From Echinostoma caproni (lineage: Eukaryota; Platyhelminthes; Trematoda; Plagiorchiida; Echinostomatidae), in assembly GCA_900618425.1 (NCBI GenBank), contig UZAN01040103.1, positions 1,739 through 65,738 of the forward strand: a stretch of 64,000 nt of DNA, read 5' to 3'. Every line of letters starts with the position of its first letter. The first letter of the stretch is position 1. Both the position numbers and the translations under genes were made by a program. The notes under the pieces were generated by a model. It worked only from the letters and a program-made list of their open reading frames with translations, searched no databases and was not told where the DNA came from. This document shows, piece by piece, positions 12,776 through 24,700 of the stretch.

Positions 12776-12787
12776 AGGGAAACGCTT
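12776..12787 (+). CDS. Microexon U4-B12 (GNA), ends in T
   Basis: Sequence agggaaacgctt: split K, then G-N-A. Acceptor tactctttcttcag, donor gtgagt. One of three exons ending in T: joined to an exon starting AA, AG or GA it would create a stop. The next exon in order starts CC (giving Ser). Confidence 0.86.
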
Positions 12788-13902
12788 GTGAGTTACTAGC
12801 AATACCTGCAACAAATTCTGGTACCTTGTTGCATCAAACTGTGGACATTATCCATTTTGGAAAACCTTGTTCACTTCATTTGCCTCGTGAGAAAAAACAC
12901 CCAAAATTGCCTGCGGTCCAACTCTCGTGTTTTCATATAACTGATGTAGCCCGTATCGTTCAGATCACCTGTTCAAGTTGGCCAAAATCATGCCTGTCTA
13001 CGTTGACAACTCTTTCAACAGGTCCACAATCTTCCGATTTGCTAGTTCCATTCTGAGGTAAAAAATTCGGGTGTACTTTTACTTGGGTTAGAAACACAAC
13101 AACTTGCTCTACGCTGATCGAACAAAAAGAGTTAAGGTGTGAGGTTGTGTGAATAAAAGTTGTTAATCTATGTCTATGAATATATGTCTGTTCCACATCT
13201 CAAATCCGTCTAATAAATTACAGTAGCAGCAAATATTTGGATGTCTTCATTAACTGCGATTCTGATTATGTTCGTGGGGAGGGAAGTGGTGACAATCCAA
13301 ACAACAGAAAGTGATTTGCATACATTGTTCATGAGACAATCCAAACGGATAATTAACGCTCTCAACTTGTTTACGGGAACACCAGGCAGAGAAGGGTCGG
13401 GAAAATGGGTGACTGGGACGTATGCGTGAATGATTCTTTGCTCTTGAGACAGAGTGAGAACGAGATAGAGAATGTAGGGGACATGGAATTTAAAGGCCCA
13501 TGAAAACATAAATAGACGGTTGGAATTGGTGTCATTTGGTCTCACTGGTCTCGTAAACCGGAATTCTATATTCACCTATGCCCCCCAAAGTGTACCTAAT
13601 ACTTGCTTGCACTTGTTTCCAAGCGGAATCTCGTAATAGTTAACCAAGAAATGCTCGCCGTATTTTTTACCGCGGCTTTTACAAGTGTATACTTGGTCAA
13701 TCAATCCCAGCTGCATTCTCCATCAACTACACCGTTTATAGATGTTGGGCAGGCGCTGTTCGGTGGTTGGAAAAATTTGGTCATTTGTGTCTACCGCTCT
13801 TGGTTTGGGTACATAAAAGATGGAAATTTTGATTTGATTTGAAGGCAATCATTATCTTTGTGATACGAAAATGATTATGATTATTGATGTGGTTCAAAAC
13901 AG

Positions 13903-13917
13903 CCGAAGAATATGAGA
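13903..13917 (+). CDS. Microexon U5-A15 (EEYE)
   Basis: Sequence ccgaagaatatgaga: split S, then E-E-Y-E. Acceptor weaker in pyrimidines (gatgtggttcaaaacag), donor gtaagt. Strong peptide match to 9548 (EEYD). Confidence 0.78.
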
Positions 13918-14486
13918 GTAAGTCCGTTATGAATCAGATTTTGTACGTGATTAAGCGTGTGATCGGTGGAATGGTATGTGTGGAAGGGTAAACAACAGAG
14001 CAATCAATGAATGACTGNACTGAAAATTCAGGCAAGACATGTGTCAAGCCGGCTAACTGAACTTCCACTGAAAAATAGAAATTTTCACACTGTCTACCGG
14101 AGGTAATTAATCATGCGGATAAACTTGCAACTCAAAAACCCTCATAGTACGTTGCTCTACTTGACTCAGGTCAATGTGAACCGAGGTTATTCCCCTCTGA
14201 CCCGCTGACCCGAGGTCATGAAGGCGGAATCTCTGCGCGCAGATAAGTCGCGAGATTGATGATGGTGGCTAAAACTCGAACAAAGGGAATGGCTTATACT
14301 CAAAGTTTTGCATATGATCAAATTCTCCAATCTGTCCATCGAGGTGGGTAAGCATCCCGTAACGACCGCGGTCATCAGCAGACCTGTAGATACATAAACG
14401 AGGCACAGGCAGACGAGACGTCGGTAATTACTCATTTCCTTTCTCATGTATATGTTTGTAATACAAACAAATGAAAAGGAGATCTA

Positions 14487-14876
14487 NNNNNNNNNNNNNN
14501 NNNNNNNNNNNNNNNNNNNNNNNNNNNNNNNNNNNNNNNNNNNNNNNNNNNNNNNNNNNNNNNNNNNNNNNNNNNNNNNNNNNNNNNNNNNNNNNNNNNN
14601 NNNNNNNNNNNNNNNNNNNNNNNNNNNNNNNNNNNNNNNNNNNNNNNNNNNNNNNNNNNNNNNNNNNNNNNNNNNNNNNNNNNNNNNNNNNNNNNNNNNN
14701 NNNNNNNNNNNNNNNNNNNNNNNNNNNNNNNNNNNNNNNNNNNNNNNNNNNNNNNNNNNNNNNNNNNNNNNNNNNNNNNNNNNNNNNNNNNNNNNNNNNN
14801 NNNNNNNNNNNNNNNNNNNNNNNNNNNNNNNNNNNNNNNNNNNNNNNNNNNNNNNNNNNNNNNNNNNNNNNNNNNN
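14487..14876. other. Assembly gap (390 N) with the same 33 bases on both sides
   Basis: The 33 bases at 14454-14486 are repeated exactly at 14877-14909, on either side of the Ns. Most simply two contigs overlap here and the gap is artificial, though a real tandem repeat cannot be excluded. It lies in the intron between 13917 and 15446, where no exon is missing from the pattern. Confidence 0.85.
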
Positions 14877-15445
14877 GTTTGTAATACAAACAAATGAAAA
14901 GGAGATCTATGTGCAATGAATGGAACGAGTTTAATTAGACTTAAAATTATTAACTCCACCATTTAGCATTTAATAAACCAAAATATATGAATTATTAAGA
15001 TTGGAGGAAGCCAAATTACCTTGGATCGGACAAGAGTTTTAACCGACCAACGTATAACGGAGCACTTTGGAAATGTGTCAACGGTGGGGCATAGTTAGTA
15101 TAGCACACGTATTCGTTGAAGACCCGAATTTCGACTACATAAAAACCAGCTGAGTTGAAATGATTTCAGGTGGATAAATCCAACTCGGAAAGAAAACAGT
15201 ATTCGAGACAATCAACACAACCCATGTTACGGAAGTGATAAACAAATATACAAGATCGATGGGAGATCTGGAGCAAAGTAAAAAGATGAAATTCGTCAAC
15301 AAATTCAGATTTCCATAGTTTCTGATACTTCTACTTATCATAAAGTTCGATGACATATTTCCAATTAGCTGCAAATACTCAACATTGTTTTCGCGTCTTG
15401 TCAAAATGAATAACGTCCAATTATCTTCATTTCTCGATTTTCAAG

Positions 15446-15457
15446 AATTCCTCCAAA
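15446..15457 (+). CDS. Microexon U5-A12 (FLQ)
   Basis: Sequence aattcctccaaa: split K, then F-L-Q. AAG acceptor after a good tract (cttcatttctcgattttcaag), donor gtgagt. Confidence 0.76.
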
Positions 15458-15488
15458 GTGAGTGTGAAAGTTACCCTTAAGAGTAACA

Positions 15489-15526
15489 TATATGTATATA
15501 TATATATGTATATATATAACATATAC
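15489..15526. repeat. AT-rich (TA)n microsatellite with TG interruptions
   Basis: An imperfect alternating TA tract just downstream of the exon at 15446. Intronic. Confidence 0.85.
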
Positions 15527-16449
15527 ATGCGCTTCCGCCATAATTGGGATGAAGGTTCCCCATCCACATAAATTGTCACTGCTGTGCAAATTGCGAAGAC
15601 GTAACGCGGCCAATGAAAACAATTTTATCAGTGGACTGAGTTTCCTACATCCTGGATGGCGGTGAGAGCACAACATGAAGTTGTTTATGTGAGCCAAGTG
15701 ACAACAATCTGAACATAATGCACTTTGCATTTTTCTCTGTTGAGGTTCCTTCTATTGGTCCAGCAGTGAAATACGATACGTGGTTAAAACGATATCTGAA
15801 ATGTTGGCAACTCTTCTATTCATTACTGTTCAAAATAACCTGAAACCGTGACCCTTGGTTTGACAAACTTGAAGCACTTTGCGAGTAATTGATGATGCCG
15901 ATATCTTGCTCGTCCGATATGACAAATTGGTCATTTTTATGGTTCTCAATTTCACTTGTTCGAGTTTGACCTGTATTGTCAAATCCGAATTCCAAGACGT
16001 GTAGCTTTTGGTGTTCCCTTCCATACCACACCACATACCCGTTCCGGCATCCGTGAATATCTCCGTGACTAAAATTCTATTCAACCAAGTTGTTTCCAGT
16101 TTCCCAGACCATACAGAATAAGGATAGTACATTACTGATATAATTGCTATTTATAATATGATATCCTTTAGTGTTCTACTTGGCATTTGCTTTGAAACTA
16201 GGCATGATGGATGGATTTATAATCTGTGAACAAAACATGGTTACGTTGTGGACCCATCTGTATTTGTACACATTTGAACTAGGCGTTTGGAAGATCAAGG
16301 GCAGAATGCTGAAACAGTATTCGGTTACGTAATTCCAAATAAAGTTTGCGGGTTACACAGAAGCACATTTGTGTAGGAAGACACTGGATCAAAATATGAC
16401 TCCGAACAATCAATCATATTTACATCTGGCAAATGTTTATTCACTTCAG

Positions 16450-16464
16450 AATTGGAAGGAGAAA
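16450..16464 (+). CDS. Microexon U5-B15 (LEGE)
   Basis: Sequence aattggaaggagaaa: split K, then L-E-G-E. Acceptor tttattcacttcag, donor gtgagt. A model B15 exon. Confidence 0.88.
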
Positions 16465-16614
16465 GTGAGTTTTCAATGATGGAATACGGGAACTATTTGT
16501 TTCACTCAGAGCATTCATTTTCAACGTATACGCATAAAATACACTTTCCACCTTGTTATCTTTCGGTGGAGTTAACATTACGAGTGTTTCCGTCTTTTTT
16601 AATACTCTATGCAG

Positions 16615-16626
16615 AGAAACATCAGC
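16615..16626 (+). CDS. Microexon U5-B12 (KHQ)
   Basis: Sequence agaaacatcagc: split K, then K-H-Q. Acceptor ttttaatactctatgcag, donor gtgagt. Upstream intron 150 nt. Confidence 0.87.
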
Positions 16627-17001
16627 GTGAGTTCGGTGATATTGCTTTGTGTTATCCGAAGACCGTGTAATGCGGATATTTGGACTGTGATTTCCTGCAA
16701 TTCGGTCTCTGTACATTTCCCTTCAGGGTCATACAGTATCCATGTATATGCAATATAAAACTGATCTTTTATTACTGCCGGTGATAAAATGTAGAAGCAG
16801 CTGGACGATTTTTCGTATGATGTCCGTTTAGGTATCCGATAAAATCGTTTTGTTCGTAGGCTCTGAATGTGTAGTTATTTAAATCTTCATTCCTTAGTAA
16901 GGAGTTAATTTTCCCTTATATTTCTGATACGAAATCATAAAGCTATTCATTTTATTCAATAAGTTAACTTCTCCGATGTTCAATAAATTCCCTGGTTTTA
17001 G

Positions 17002-17016
17002 AAGCCAAATGGGAAG
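17002..17016 (+). CDS. Microexon U6-A15 (AKWE)
   Basis: Sequence aagccaaatgggaag: split Q, then A-K-W-E. Acceptor attccctggttttag, donor gtaagg. W replaces the usual F/Y. Confidence 0.84.
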
Positions 17017-17603
17017 GTAAGGAAGTTCCCACACGAATAATTTTAGTTTTGCTTTATCTCAAATATTTTCATTGTTTCAACCACTCTATACAGTTGGTAA
17101 ATCATGACGTTAGTGGAGTGATGCCTTATCATCTCTCACTCGTTAGATTTGAACTTCTTGTTTGTGGTGGCATTAAACATTCTACCAAATGTGTAACCAT
17201 GTTTTGGACATTGATGACAGACAGCAATCTCAGTCTAAGACTTGCAAGCCTTAGATCGAGGTAAACCAAATCCAACTCCTACGCTCACATGGCCAACCGT
17301 TCATTGAATCATTTGTCAACTGCTGACCGCCCGGGGCCATCAAAACATAATGGATGCACCTAGGCAAAATATACATATAATTGGTTCGTCAATAATTGAT
17401 TGATCAGTAAACTAAGTTGCTCCCTTCCTGTATTGCATGATACAAATTTTATCTTACGCCCACTAGAATGACAAACGAAAGCACTTTTTAGAGCGTTTTT
17501 AGAAATAATTACCACTCAAGTGAAAAATTCTTAATGGAACAATACATTTGTGTTGCCACTTCTAATTTCGAGTCACTAAAGTATAAAAATACGTTTCTTG
17601 TAG

Positions 17604-17615
17604 AATACGTTCTGT
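17604..17615 (+). CDS. Microexon U6-A12 (YVL), ends in T
   Basis: Sequence aatacgttctgt: split E, then Y-V-L. Acceptor acgtttcttgtag, donor gtaagt. Ends in T; the next exon starts TG (giving Leu). Skipping that exon would create TAG. Confidence 0.83.
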
Positions 17616-18827
17616 GTAAGTTTTGTTAGATGTAAATAGAGTTTTACCCCTCTATTTATTCAAGTTGCATAATCCCCAAAAACGCATTCGTCACTTTATT
17701 AGGACACACAACGAAGCGCATCTTCAACCATGAATCAAATAATATCTCTACGGAAACGAAAAGCGTCACAGTTTCATTCCAGAAAGTGAAAGAACCGAGC
17801 GAGCTGCAATCAAGTTCAACAGTTGCATTGAAACATGTTTCATAACGGTCTCGTTGTAGCGAATTGAAGGAAAGTAACGTATGGTCCCTAGAACAACGGT
17901 GATGTTTTTCCGATATGAATATCATAAACCCCTATTACTGTTAGTCATTACAGAAAAATGTCGTTGTATAACTACTGTTATCTTCTGTTGAAATAAATCT
18001 GTACACAATAATGACGAGTAGATAAACTACTCAACCAAAAATGTGAATGAGGCGAGAGCCACCCAGGGTACATCAAGAGTCATGAATATAGCAGTACGGA
18101 AACTCATTTTGCGGGTGAATCCATTTGGGAAGCAGAATTCATTGGGAATCAAATTAAATTGAACGACATCTCACAGCATTTTTCCTGTTCTTTACAACTT
18201 TTTTGTGTGATATTCTCCGGCGTAAATGTAATTTAGCAGTGGGCATTATCGGACCCCATGATACCCATTCTGACGTCACACGTTGTTTCCCACTGTGCCT
18301 ATCTGAAAACACGGAATCCTTCTTGAACTTTAAAACATTTTCTTCTGGCAACAAAAATATCTTTGGACTGCGTGAAAGCTTTGGTGCTCAATGATAAAGC
18401 AAAGCAATTGTGAGGCTCGATCCAAAACTCAATGGATTTCCTGTGTTGCTCAAAAGGATAGAAGTAGGATGAATAGACTACATAGTCGTCCCATTGCATT
18501 CGCTTAGCAAGGAAAGGATAGCCGCTCGAAAAAAGTTTAATCGTTTGTTCAAGAGTCGTGTATACGTTACGTTCCGATTTGTTATGAATGCTCAACTATT
18601 ATATGAGGCATATTACTAACAATAGTTTAGTGAAATGAAAAGAAAGCACTCTCTCAATCGAAATGCTTCTCGCAGTTAAGCAGACTGCTTCACATGCCCC
18701 ACAAAACGTTTGACAATGCTCACGGTTGGTCCCTTGCGCCATTTTTGTGCCGAAAAATTCACAATGGACAAATCTAAACCTTTTGATTATTGTTTATTCC
18801 ACTTGAATATTTCGCTCCATTTTGCAG

Positions 18828-18842
18828 TGAAAGAAAAAGAAA
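18828..18842 (+). CDS. Microexon U6-B15 (KEKE)
   Basis: Sequence tgaaagaaaaagaaa: split L, then K-E-K-E. Acceptor ttcgctccattttgcag, donor gtgagc. The hydrophobic residue is the split Leu rather than the first full codon. Confidence 0.86.
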
Positions 18843-19455
18843 GTGAGCAAAACCTTCGTTTTTTTAACCATCAAAACCTGATTGACTTTTAGTCCGTTTT
18901 GTTCGTCAGTTTTTATATCGCCCTTCGAAGGGGTTTGAAAAAACCGTGCCTTCATGTTGGATTTTGGGAAAAGAGCAGATAACGCAGTCCAGTTTCAACA
19001 TTTAACCAAACCTGAATAACTGCGCTGATATAGTTCGGCAACATTAAGTGTTTTAGAATTTCCCGGCGCATTTTATGATATCGATAAACATTAAGTTCAG
19101 TTAACTCTGAATGTTGTTCCATGAGCCGTATGGTCACAGAATGTGATACTCACTGATGTTACGGACCTCGAATGCACACCACTTACTGCGTGGTGCTCAC
19201 GCCCCTATGTATCCCTCAACAGTCTCAAGTATCATTATGCAAAGTTTATCGGGCGGATGCTTCTTGATGAAGTACACGAAACTGTATACTAACTTTCAAC
19301 TAGCCTTCCAATCATAGGAAGCCAAAATCCTGGTGTTAGGAAACCTCTTTACTGTCCAAACAATCACGTGTTTCCATCATGTCGGGCATACTATGTTGCA
19401 ATCATTTCATCAATGTTTAGCCACATCATCTGTAATTGGTCCGGCTTTACTTCAG

Positions 19456-19467
19456 AGCAAGAAAAGC
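19456..19467 (+). CDS. Microexon U6-B12 (QEK)
   Basis: Sequence agcaagaaaagc: split K, then Q-E-K. Acceptor ggtccggctttacttcag, donor gtaagt. Confidence 0.86.
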
Positions 19468-21055
19468 GTAAGTTCGCTCTACATAATACATTTTTGTTTA
19501 TCACCCTATTACGCCTCTGGCCGCAGGATACCAAGTATCGGTTTCACCTCTTGCAGCGGGAACGTATGTGAGGTGTGCTGGTCCTAACGTTTGCATTTCA
19601 GTTCACCAATGTGTGCATTGATGCATCGGGAGAAGTCCTCGACAACATGGATTGCCAAGAACATCACTTTAGATCATCTTGTTGAAAGCCGAATATGGTA
19701 TTGTTAGGTAGTGGGAAAATATTTGTACCTGATGCTAAGCAGTGGAACGAGTACCCCGCTGTGTCATCGGAATGGAAGTTGGGCAAATAGGTCCGGATTG
19801 CTGAGTATCTCACAGACAAATTTTCTCATATGAGGATATATGAAGATCACTCGGTGTTGTGATTGCCAAGTTAGCGGGTTTGTAAAAAAAACACGAGCAG
19901 CAATGGCTAAATCGTAGCAAAGCGCAAAGAAATCTCTGCTTTGGAAATCCGGGGTAAGTCACCGATAGAAATTAAATCGAGCAGGAGCAATGTAGGGGTC
20001 CCGTATCTTGAGCATGTTTGTCCAATTCTCAATAAAGTCAACGAGTTAGAAAATTGTCTTATATGCCATAGTCAAACGGATATCACACCCGAACATTACA
20101 CTTATCTCAAGTATAGACCCCAATATTTACAAATATAGGTAAATGGCAACGTAAAGTGGCGGCCAAATTTACCGAACCGAAACTTTCATCCTCACTCGAT
20201 AACTCATTCAAACGGTACCCTCATGTGTCTATGGTGAAGTCAGGTCACTCTGACTGGTCAGGTTTTTGAGAGACCCAGTCATAACAGGGAAATGTCACGA
20301 TAGAGAAACAAATCACTTCGTTTGGTTCCTGGTACAATGCGATCGGTGGGATACACTTCAAGTTACAACGGATTTACTAGAAGTTGAAAAGGTATCGTAC
20401 CACTTCATGAATAGGCTATTTATGAGAGTCAAAGATTGATAGTAATTAAGACCAAATCGTCGGTGAGGGTGCTTCGATCATTTTTCTCGATTAATTCCAT
20501 GAAAACCACAGGGGGAATGTCAGGTGTGTTGAGGGCCTGTTTTCATTTCGATCAACTTGAGTATCCAAAGTGCAAACGGTTCAGATTACTAACGCAGGTT
20601 TTTTACATAGAACGGTCACCGTGTAGGGCTCTCCAAGACGACCACTTTGTATTGAAGGGTGTGAGCTGATTATGGATACTGAGATGATAATAAGGGATTC
20701 TGATGGGCAAACAGAGAGAGAAGAACATTGAAACCCAATCAAAACACACTACAGCATTTAAAGGAAAACCGAATGGAGCTGTAAATAACTGAAGCCTTTA
20801 AGAAAATAAACAATCATTTCAGAATCGCTGGATCCAATAATCAAACGTCATTCGCAAATAAACTGCAAGGATACACTGGTAAATCACTAATAAACCTGAA
20901 ACGCCAATTAGCAAAGGAAAAATACGTGACCTTACAAACTTCCCAAGCTATTTATACACTGTTTCAGACCACGTCTACGTGCATCAGATTTTAAGCCCTT
21001 CCGATAAAGAAACTAAAACATTTTCCCCGCAAACTGAATTTATTTACCATTGCAG
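19468..21055 (+). other. Intron, 1.6 kb
   Basis: Between B12 of U6 and A15 of U7. Nothing recognised beyond weak splice-like matches. Confidence 0.6.
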
Positions 21056-21070
21056 AAGATGCATTTAACA
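21056..21070 (+). CDS. Microexon U7-A15 (DAFN)
   Basis: Sequence aagatgcatttaaca: split Q, then D-A-F-N. Acceptor tttatttaccattgcag, donor gtgagt. Clear relative of 230 (DAFE). Confidence 0.87.
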
Positions 21071-21422
21071 GTGAGTGATCCACTGAAATAACCATGAACA
21101 CCGCAATGTTCTGCCATGGAATTCTTGCTCCCCCCGCACGCATTGTTCATTGTCAATTTATGTCACGACTGATTGTGAAACCTCACCAAAGATTGACTTG
21201 GGATGGGACAATTTTTTATTCAGTCAGTAGAACTGAGCCTCATTCGTTGTTTTTATGAGAGTACTGGCCTTGAACTTTCATTGGTGACACTCAGAGTTCC
21301 ATCCCCATGAAATGTCATAGAATGGTAAAATACTGAAATCGAGAACTACATAGCTGCTTGCTCGCTTATGAGTATTGCTGATGAGTATTGTAGGAGAAGA
21401 ACATTGTTCTTATGCACTAAAG

Positions 21423-21434
21423 GTGCATTCATTG
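21423..21434 (+). CDS. Microexon U7-A12 (AFI)
   Basis: Sequence gtgcattcattg: split S, then A-F-I. AAG acceptor (ttcttatgcactaaag), donor gtgagt. The acceptor is weaker than most; length, phase and expected position support it. Confidence 0.68.
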
Positions 21435-21731
21435 GTGAGTGAATGTATGCAAGCTGGGGCACAATGGATTGTCAGAGTGCATGCAGAGTCGGTCTAGCTT
21501 TTCGTCAAAGATTCTACTCATCCACCTCCTCGAAAGAAAAAACCCTTACCAATTTTCAAAGTTGCAAATGGAACCGAGAAAAATAAATCTCATATGGCTC
21601 TCAAAAAATTGTCAGCCTGAGTTTTCGTCTGAAGTTACAACTGATATCGATTTATCTATCTGGTTTTCGGTCTCACTTGCTTCTTGTCTTTTTTTATTTA
21701 AACAACTGTTTCCTAATCAACACATTTGCAG

Positions 21732-21743
21732 AATTCGTGGCTG
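21732..21743 (+). CDS. Microexon U7 extra 12-nt exon (FVA)
   Basis: Sequence aattcgtggctg: split E, then F-V-A. Acceptor aatcaacacatttgcag, donor gtgagt. It follows another 12-nt exon (21423) inside the A-to-B part of the unit, the only such case. Either it is an insertion, or one of the two is an alternative A12. Confidence 0.82.
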
Positions 21744-24700
21744 GTGAGTTTATGAATCCCTTGAATCCTTTAATTTCCTAACGCATGCGCTTTTGAAAAC
21801 CCAGGCATAGGATGAAGAAACAAAGCCTCAAGGTAACTTGGGTGATGGTGAAATGATGGAGTGAACACACAATCCTTGGGGGTGATGTGATACGGTCATA
21901 CACTGCATCACCACAGTGGCCCAACGGGTCGGAACTTAACGTCTCATATCATAAATGATATTGTCACAGATCATACTACCCAATCCCTAATTACAGAATC
22001 AGGGGAATTGATCAAGACAAAAATGTGTCTGATGATAAATAATTCATAACCAATTGAAATAGTGGTGATCGGCATAATTTAAGTTTGTGGAATTAAACAC
22101 ATGAATGATGAAGTCGGTAACAATTCCTTTGCTCGCAGCAAGTGCATGCGTAGCTATTCTGCAGGCCGATGAGCAAGCAGAGCTGTACAGATATCAAACA
22201 CTCCACAAAGTAGAATGAAGACGCACACATTGTGGGGGAATCGCGTACAAGAACTTTTTCCCAGATGTATCAAGATCAAAAGTCACGTGTGTGACGTGGT
22301 GTAGTTGCAAACCGATCGGTTTGTTTTACGAGATGGGTCGCGAAATCACTCAATGCGGGTGATTGTTTCGTCGCATTGGAGTGTGCTCACATCAGATCTA
22401 ATGATTTTGACCACGTTTGGATTTGATCAGGCAGCTGTATGCAATTTGTTTTGCTGGCTATTCGAGATGGAGTGAGAATAATAATAGTAGCGATAAGGAA
22501 CTTAAGGATCGATCGATATAAGTGAGTAAAGCTAACCGGCGCAGCGAATACATGAGCGAGTGGCTGATTGGAGTCCCTTCGTCCCACGGGTGGTAAATAG
22601 TCAATTAGTCAATTTTATCCCTGATTGGAAATGCCAAATTGAAATTTACTGCATCCAAAATATGGAAACAGCTAATTCCGGTTAACCCGTTAAGATGTTT
22701 TTCTTTTTATGGCGCTTTACTTGTAGCGATCTAAATACAATCCGAAGAAATGAAATAAAATTATTAGATCTCGCGATCTATTTCGGTGTGCCTGTAGCCA
22801 CCTGTATGTTGTCTGAAGTTCGAACAATCGAGTTCAAGATCTGAGTAATATTCAAGCTGCCATTGTAAAGTTGTATTATCGGCTTGCTTGAAGTACAAAT
22901 GAAACCGCATGCCTTGAGCCGTAGGAAACTTATAACTGTAAGGGAAACAACGCAACTTATGGAAAACCGGGCTTGGTAGACCGACTTAGATTAAGTTCAG
23001 CCAAATGTCTAACTTGTCACCCATCCAATACTGAACGTTGTCATCCAAGCCGGCATTTAATCTGCTGGTAAGGTGGGAGCTTATGCGATCTACATCTGCT
23101 TGGATAAGACATAATACTGACGTAACAATAGTGACTCGGAGAAGAAAGGGTACGGAGTACGGAATAAATAAATCTACGAAAATCAGTTGTGAAATAACGA
23201 CAAAGTCAAGACGTATTTCGATTCAATTTTATAAATCAGCTATTTATGTAAACTAAAAAGTGGGAGCACTAGAAAACTCTTACACGTTGTTGGGTTTCAC
23301 CAAATGGAGTAAACCTATTATCTGGGACCTTACAATCACACGAACAAAAGTCTTGGCCGCGTGAATAATGAGAAGTTTGATCGTATAATTAACTTCTTCT
23401 ATACGCGATTTTTCAGGCAACTAGCCTATCTCTAGTTGGTGACATTCTCCGGTTCACTATGCCCCTGTTATGCACGCAACGAACTCAGTCTCACAATTCT
23501 CTACCACCTCCTTGTTATCCATGTATTGCAACTTACTGCACAGTCCTGTTAATTGATGCAATGCAAATGAGAATGCATTCTAGTCTTGGAAAATGAAACC
23601 ATGCGGGATCACAGTGACTTAATAAAGTGGTTAACATATTTTTTTCATTTTAACTTACCTTTTAGACTTGAAGAACAGCAGTAAGTGTCCAAAGCGGAAG
23701 AACTGATCTGATTGATGTTTCATCAGATGAAGCAATTGATAAACAGTGCGAACTTTGAGCGTATTTTTTCTGAAACCAAGAGCACTGACCGGCCTCAATC
23801 GACATGAGTCAAGGCTGTCGGTAGACCACGGAATTTCGTAGTTTGTTAAGACACAAAGATGAAACGAATTAATCGGATTAACAACAGAGTGGCGGACAAG
23901 CTTTTTTCCGATATTCGTATTCATACCAATACAGCTCAATATATAACACTATTTTGGATTAAAATTAACTTGGTAAAATAAAATAACATAAAATCATTGA
24001 TCATTAGAAATGATTTCATCAAGAGACCGAAAATCAGGATCACCACGATCACATATTTGTTTTTCCACTCAGTCGATCATCGAGATTACTCATGATACGG
24101 TGTGTGTGGGGGGGGTTGATCAAGGAAGCTTTAGCGCTTGCACAAATTGTTATTGATCACAGGGGGTTGTGCAGATAAATGCCCAGCATCCGACAGCGAA
24201 CGTGCGTCGATAATCGCGCAAGAACTTCATAAAACGGACATGTCCACAGTGTGATTAGTTTCCGCTAGGCGTGAAACCACTGAACTGGTGAGTGACAATC
24301 GTTCCCGTGTTCAGTCACGCAGGGTGGTGTTCACAAATATGTTTGGACAATCGGGTAACCGTACGTTGTTTCACAAGAACAAGCAAATTAGTATGCACAG
24401 AATGAGACCGCACAACCTGGGACTTTGTCCTTCAGTCGCAAACACATCATTGGCTTGGATATGAACAAAACACGCAGAATGGATGCACAGAAATGCTTAC
24501 CGAAATAAAGTTAAGAGAAAAGAGGCTTTGTGTATATAATAAGGTAAATTTTCAAAATTTTTATAAACAATTATATATAATAATACTACATAAACAATAA
24601 TAATAATAGCAGTAAATTATATCGTTGAACAAGATATCAGTTACAAACAAATACGACAAGTCTAACTGAGCACAGTTTTATCGCTACTGGGACACCACTG

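Noticed and set aside
13624..13632. 9-nt in-phase segment (E-S) after a strong pyrimidine tract
   Set aside because: Donor gtaata is weak, acceptor is AAG, and no 9-nt class exists in the gene.
14428..14962. Long frames across the Ns (also 27714-28810)
   Set aside because: Open only because N positions cannot encode stops.
17094..17096. 3-nt segment between tatacag and gtaaat (another at 39451, gcc)
   Set aside because: A 3-nt exon is beyond what sequence alone can support.
20451..20462. 12-nt in-phase segment (Q-I-V), donor gtgagg
   Set aside because: Purine-rich acceptor region. It would stand after B12 like C12, so it could be revisited, but its gtgagg donor is unlike the five C12 exons.
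22507..22521. 15-nt in-phase segment (S-I-D-I), donor gtgagt
   Set aside because: No pyrimidine tract before its AAG, and a second 15-nt exon is not expected here.
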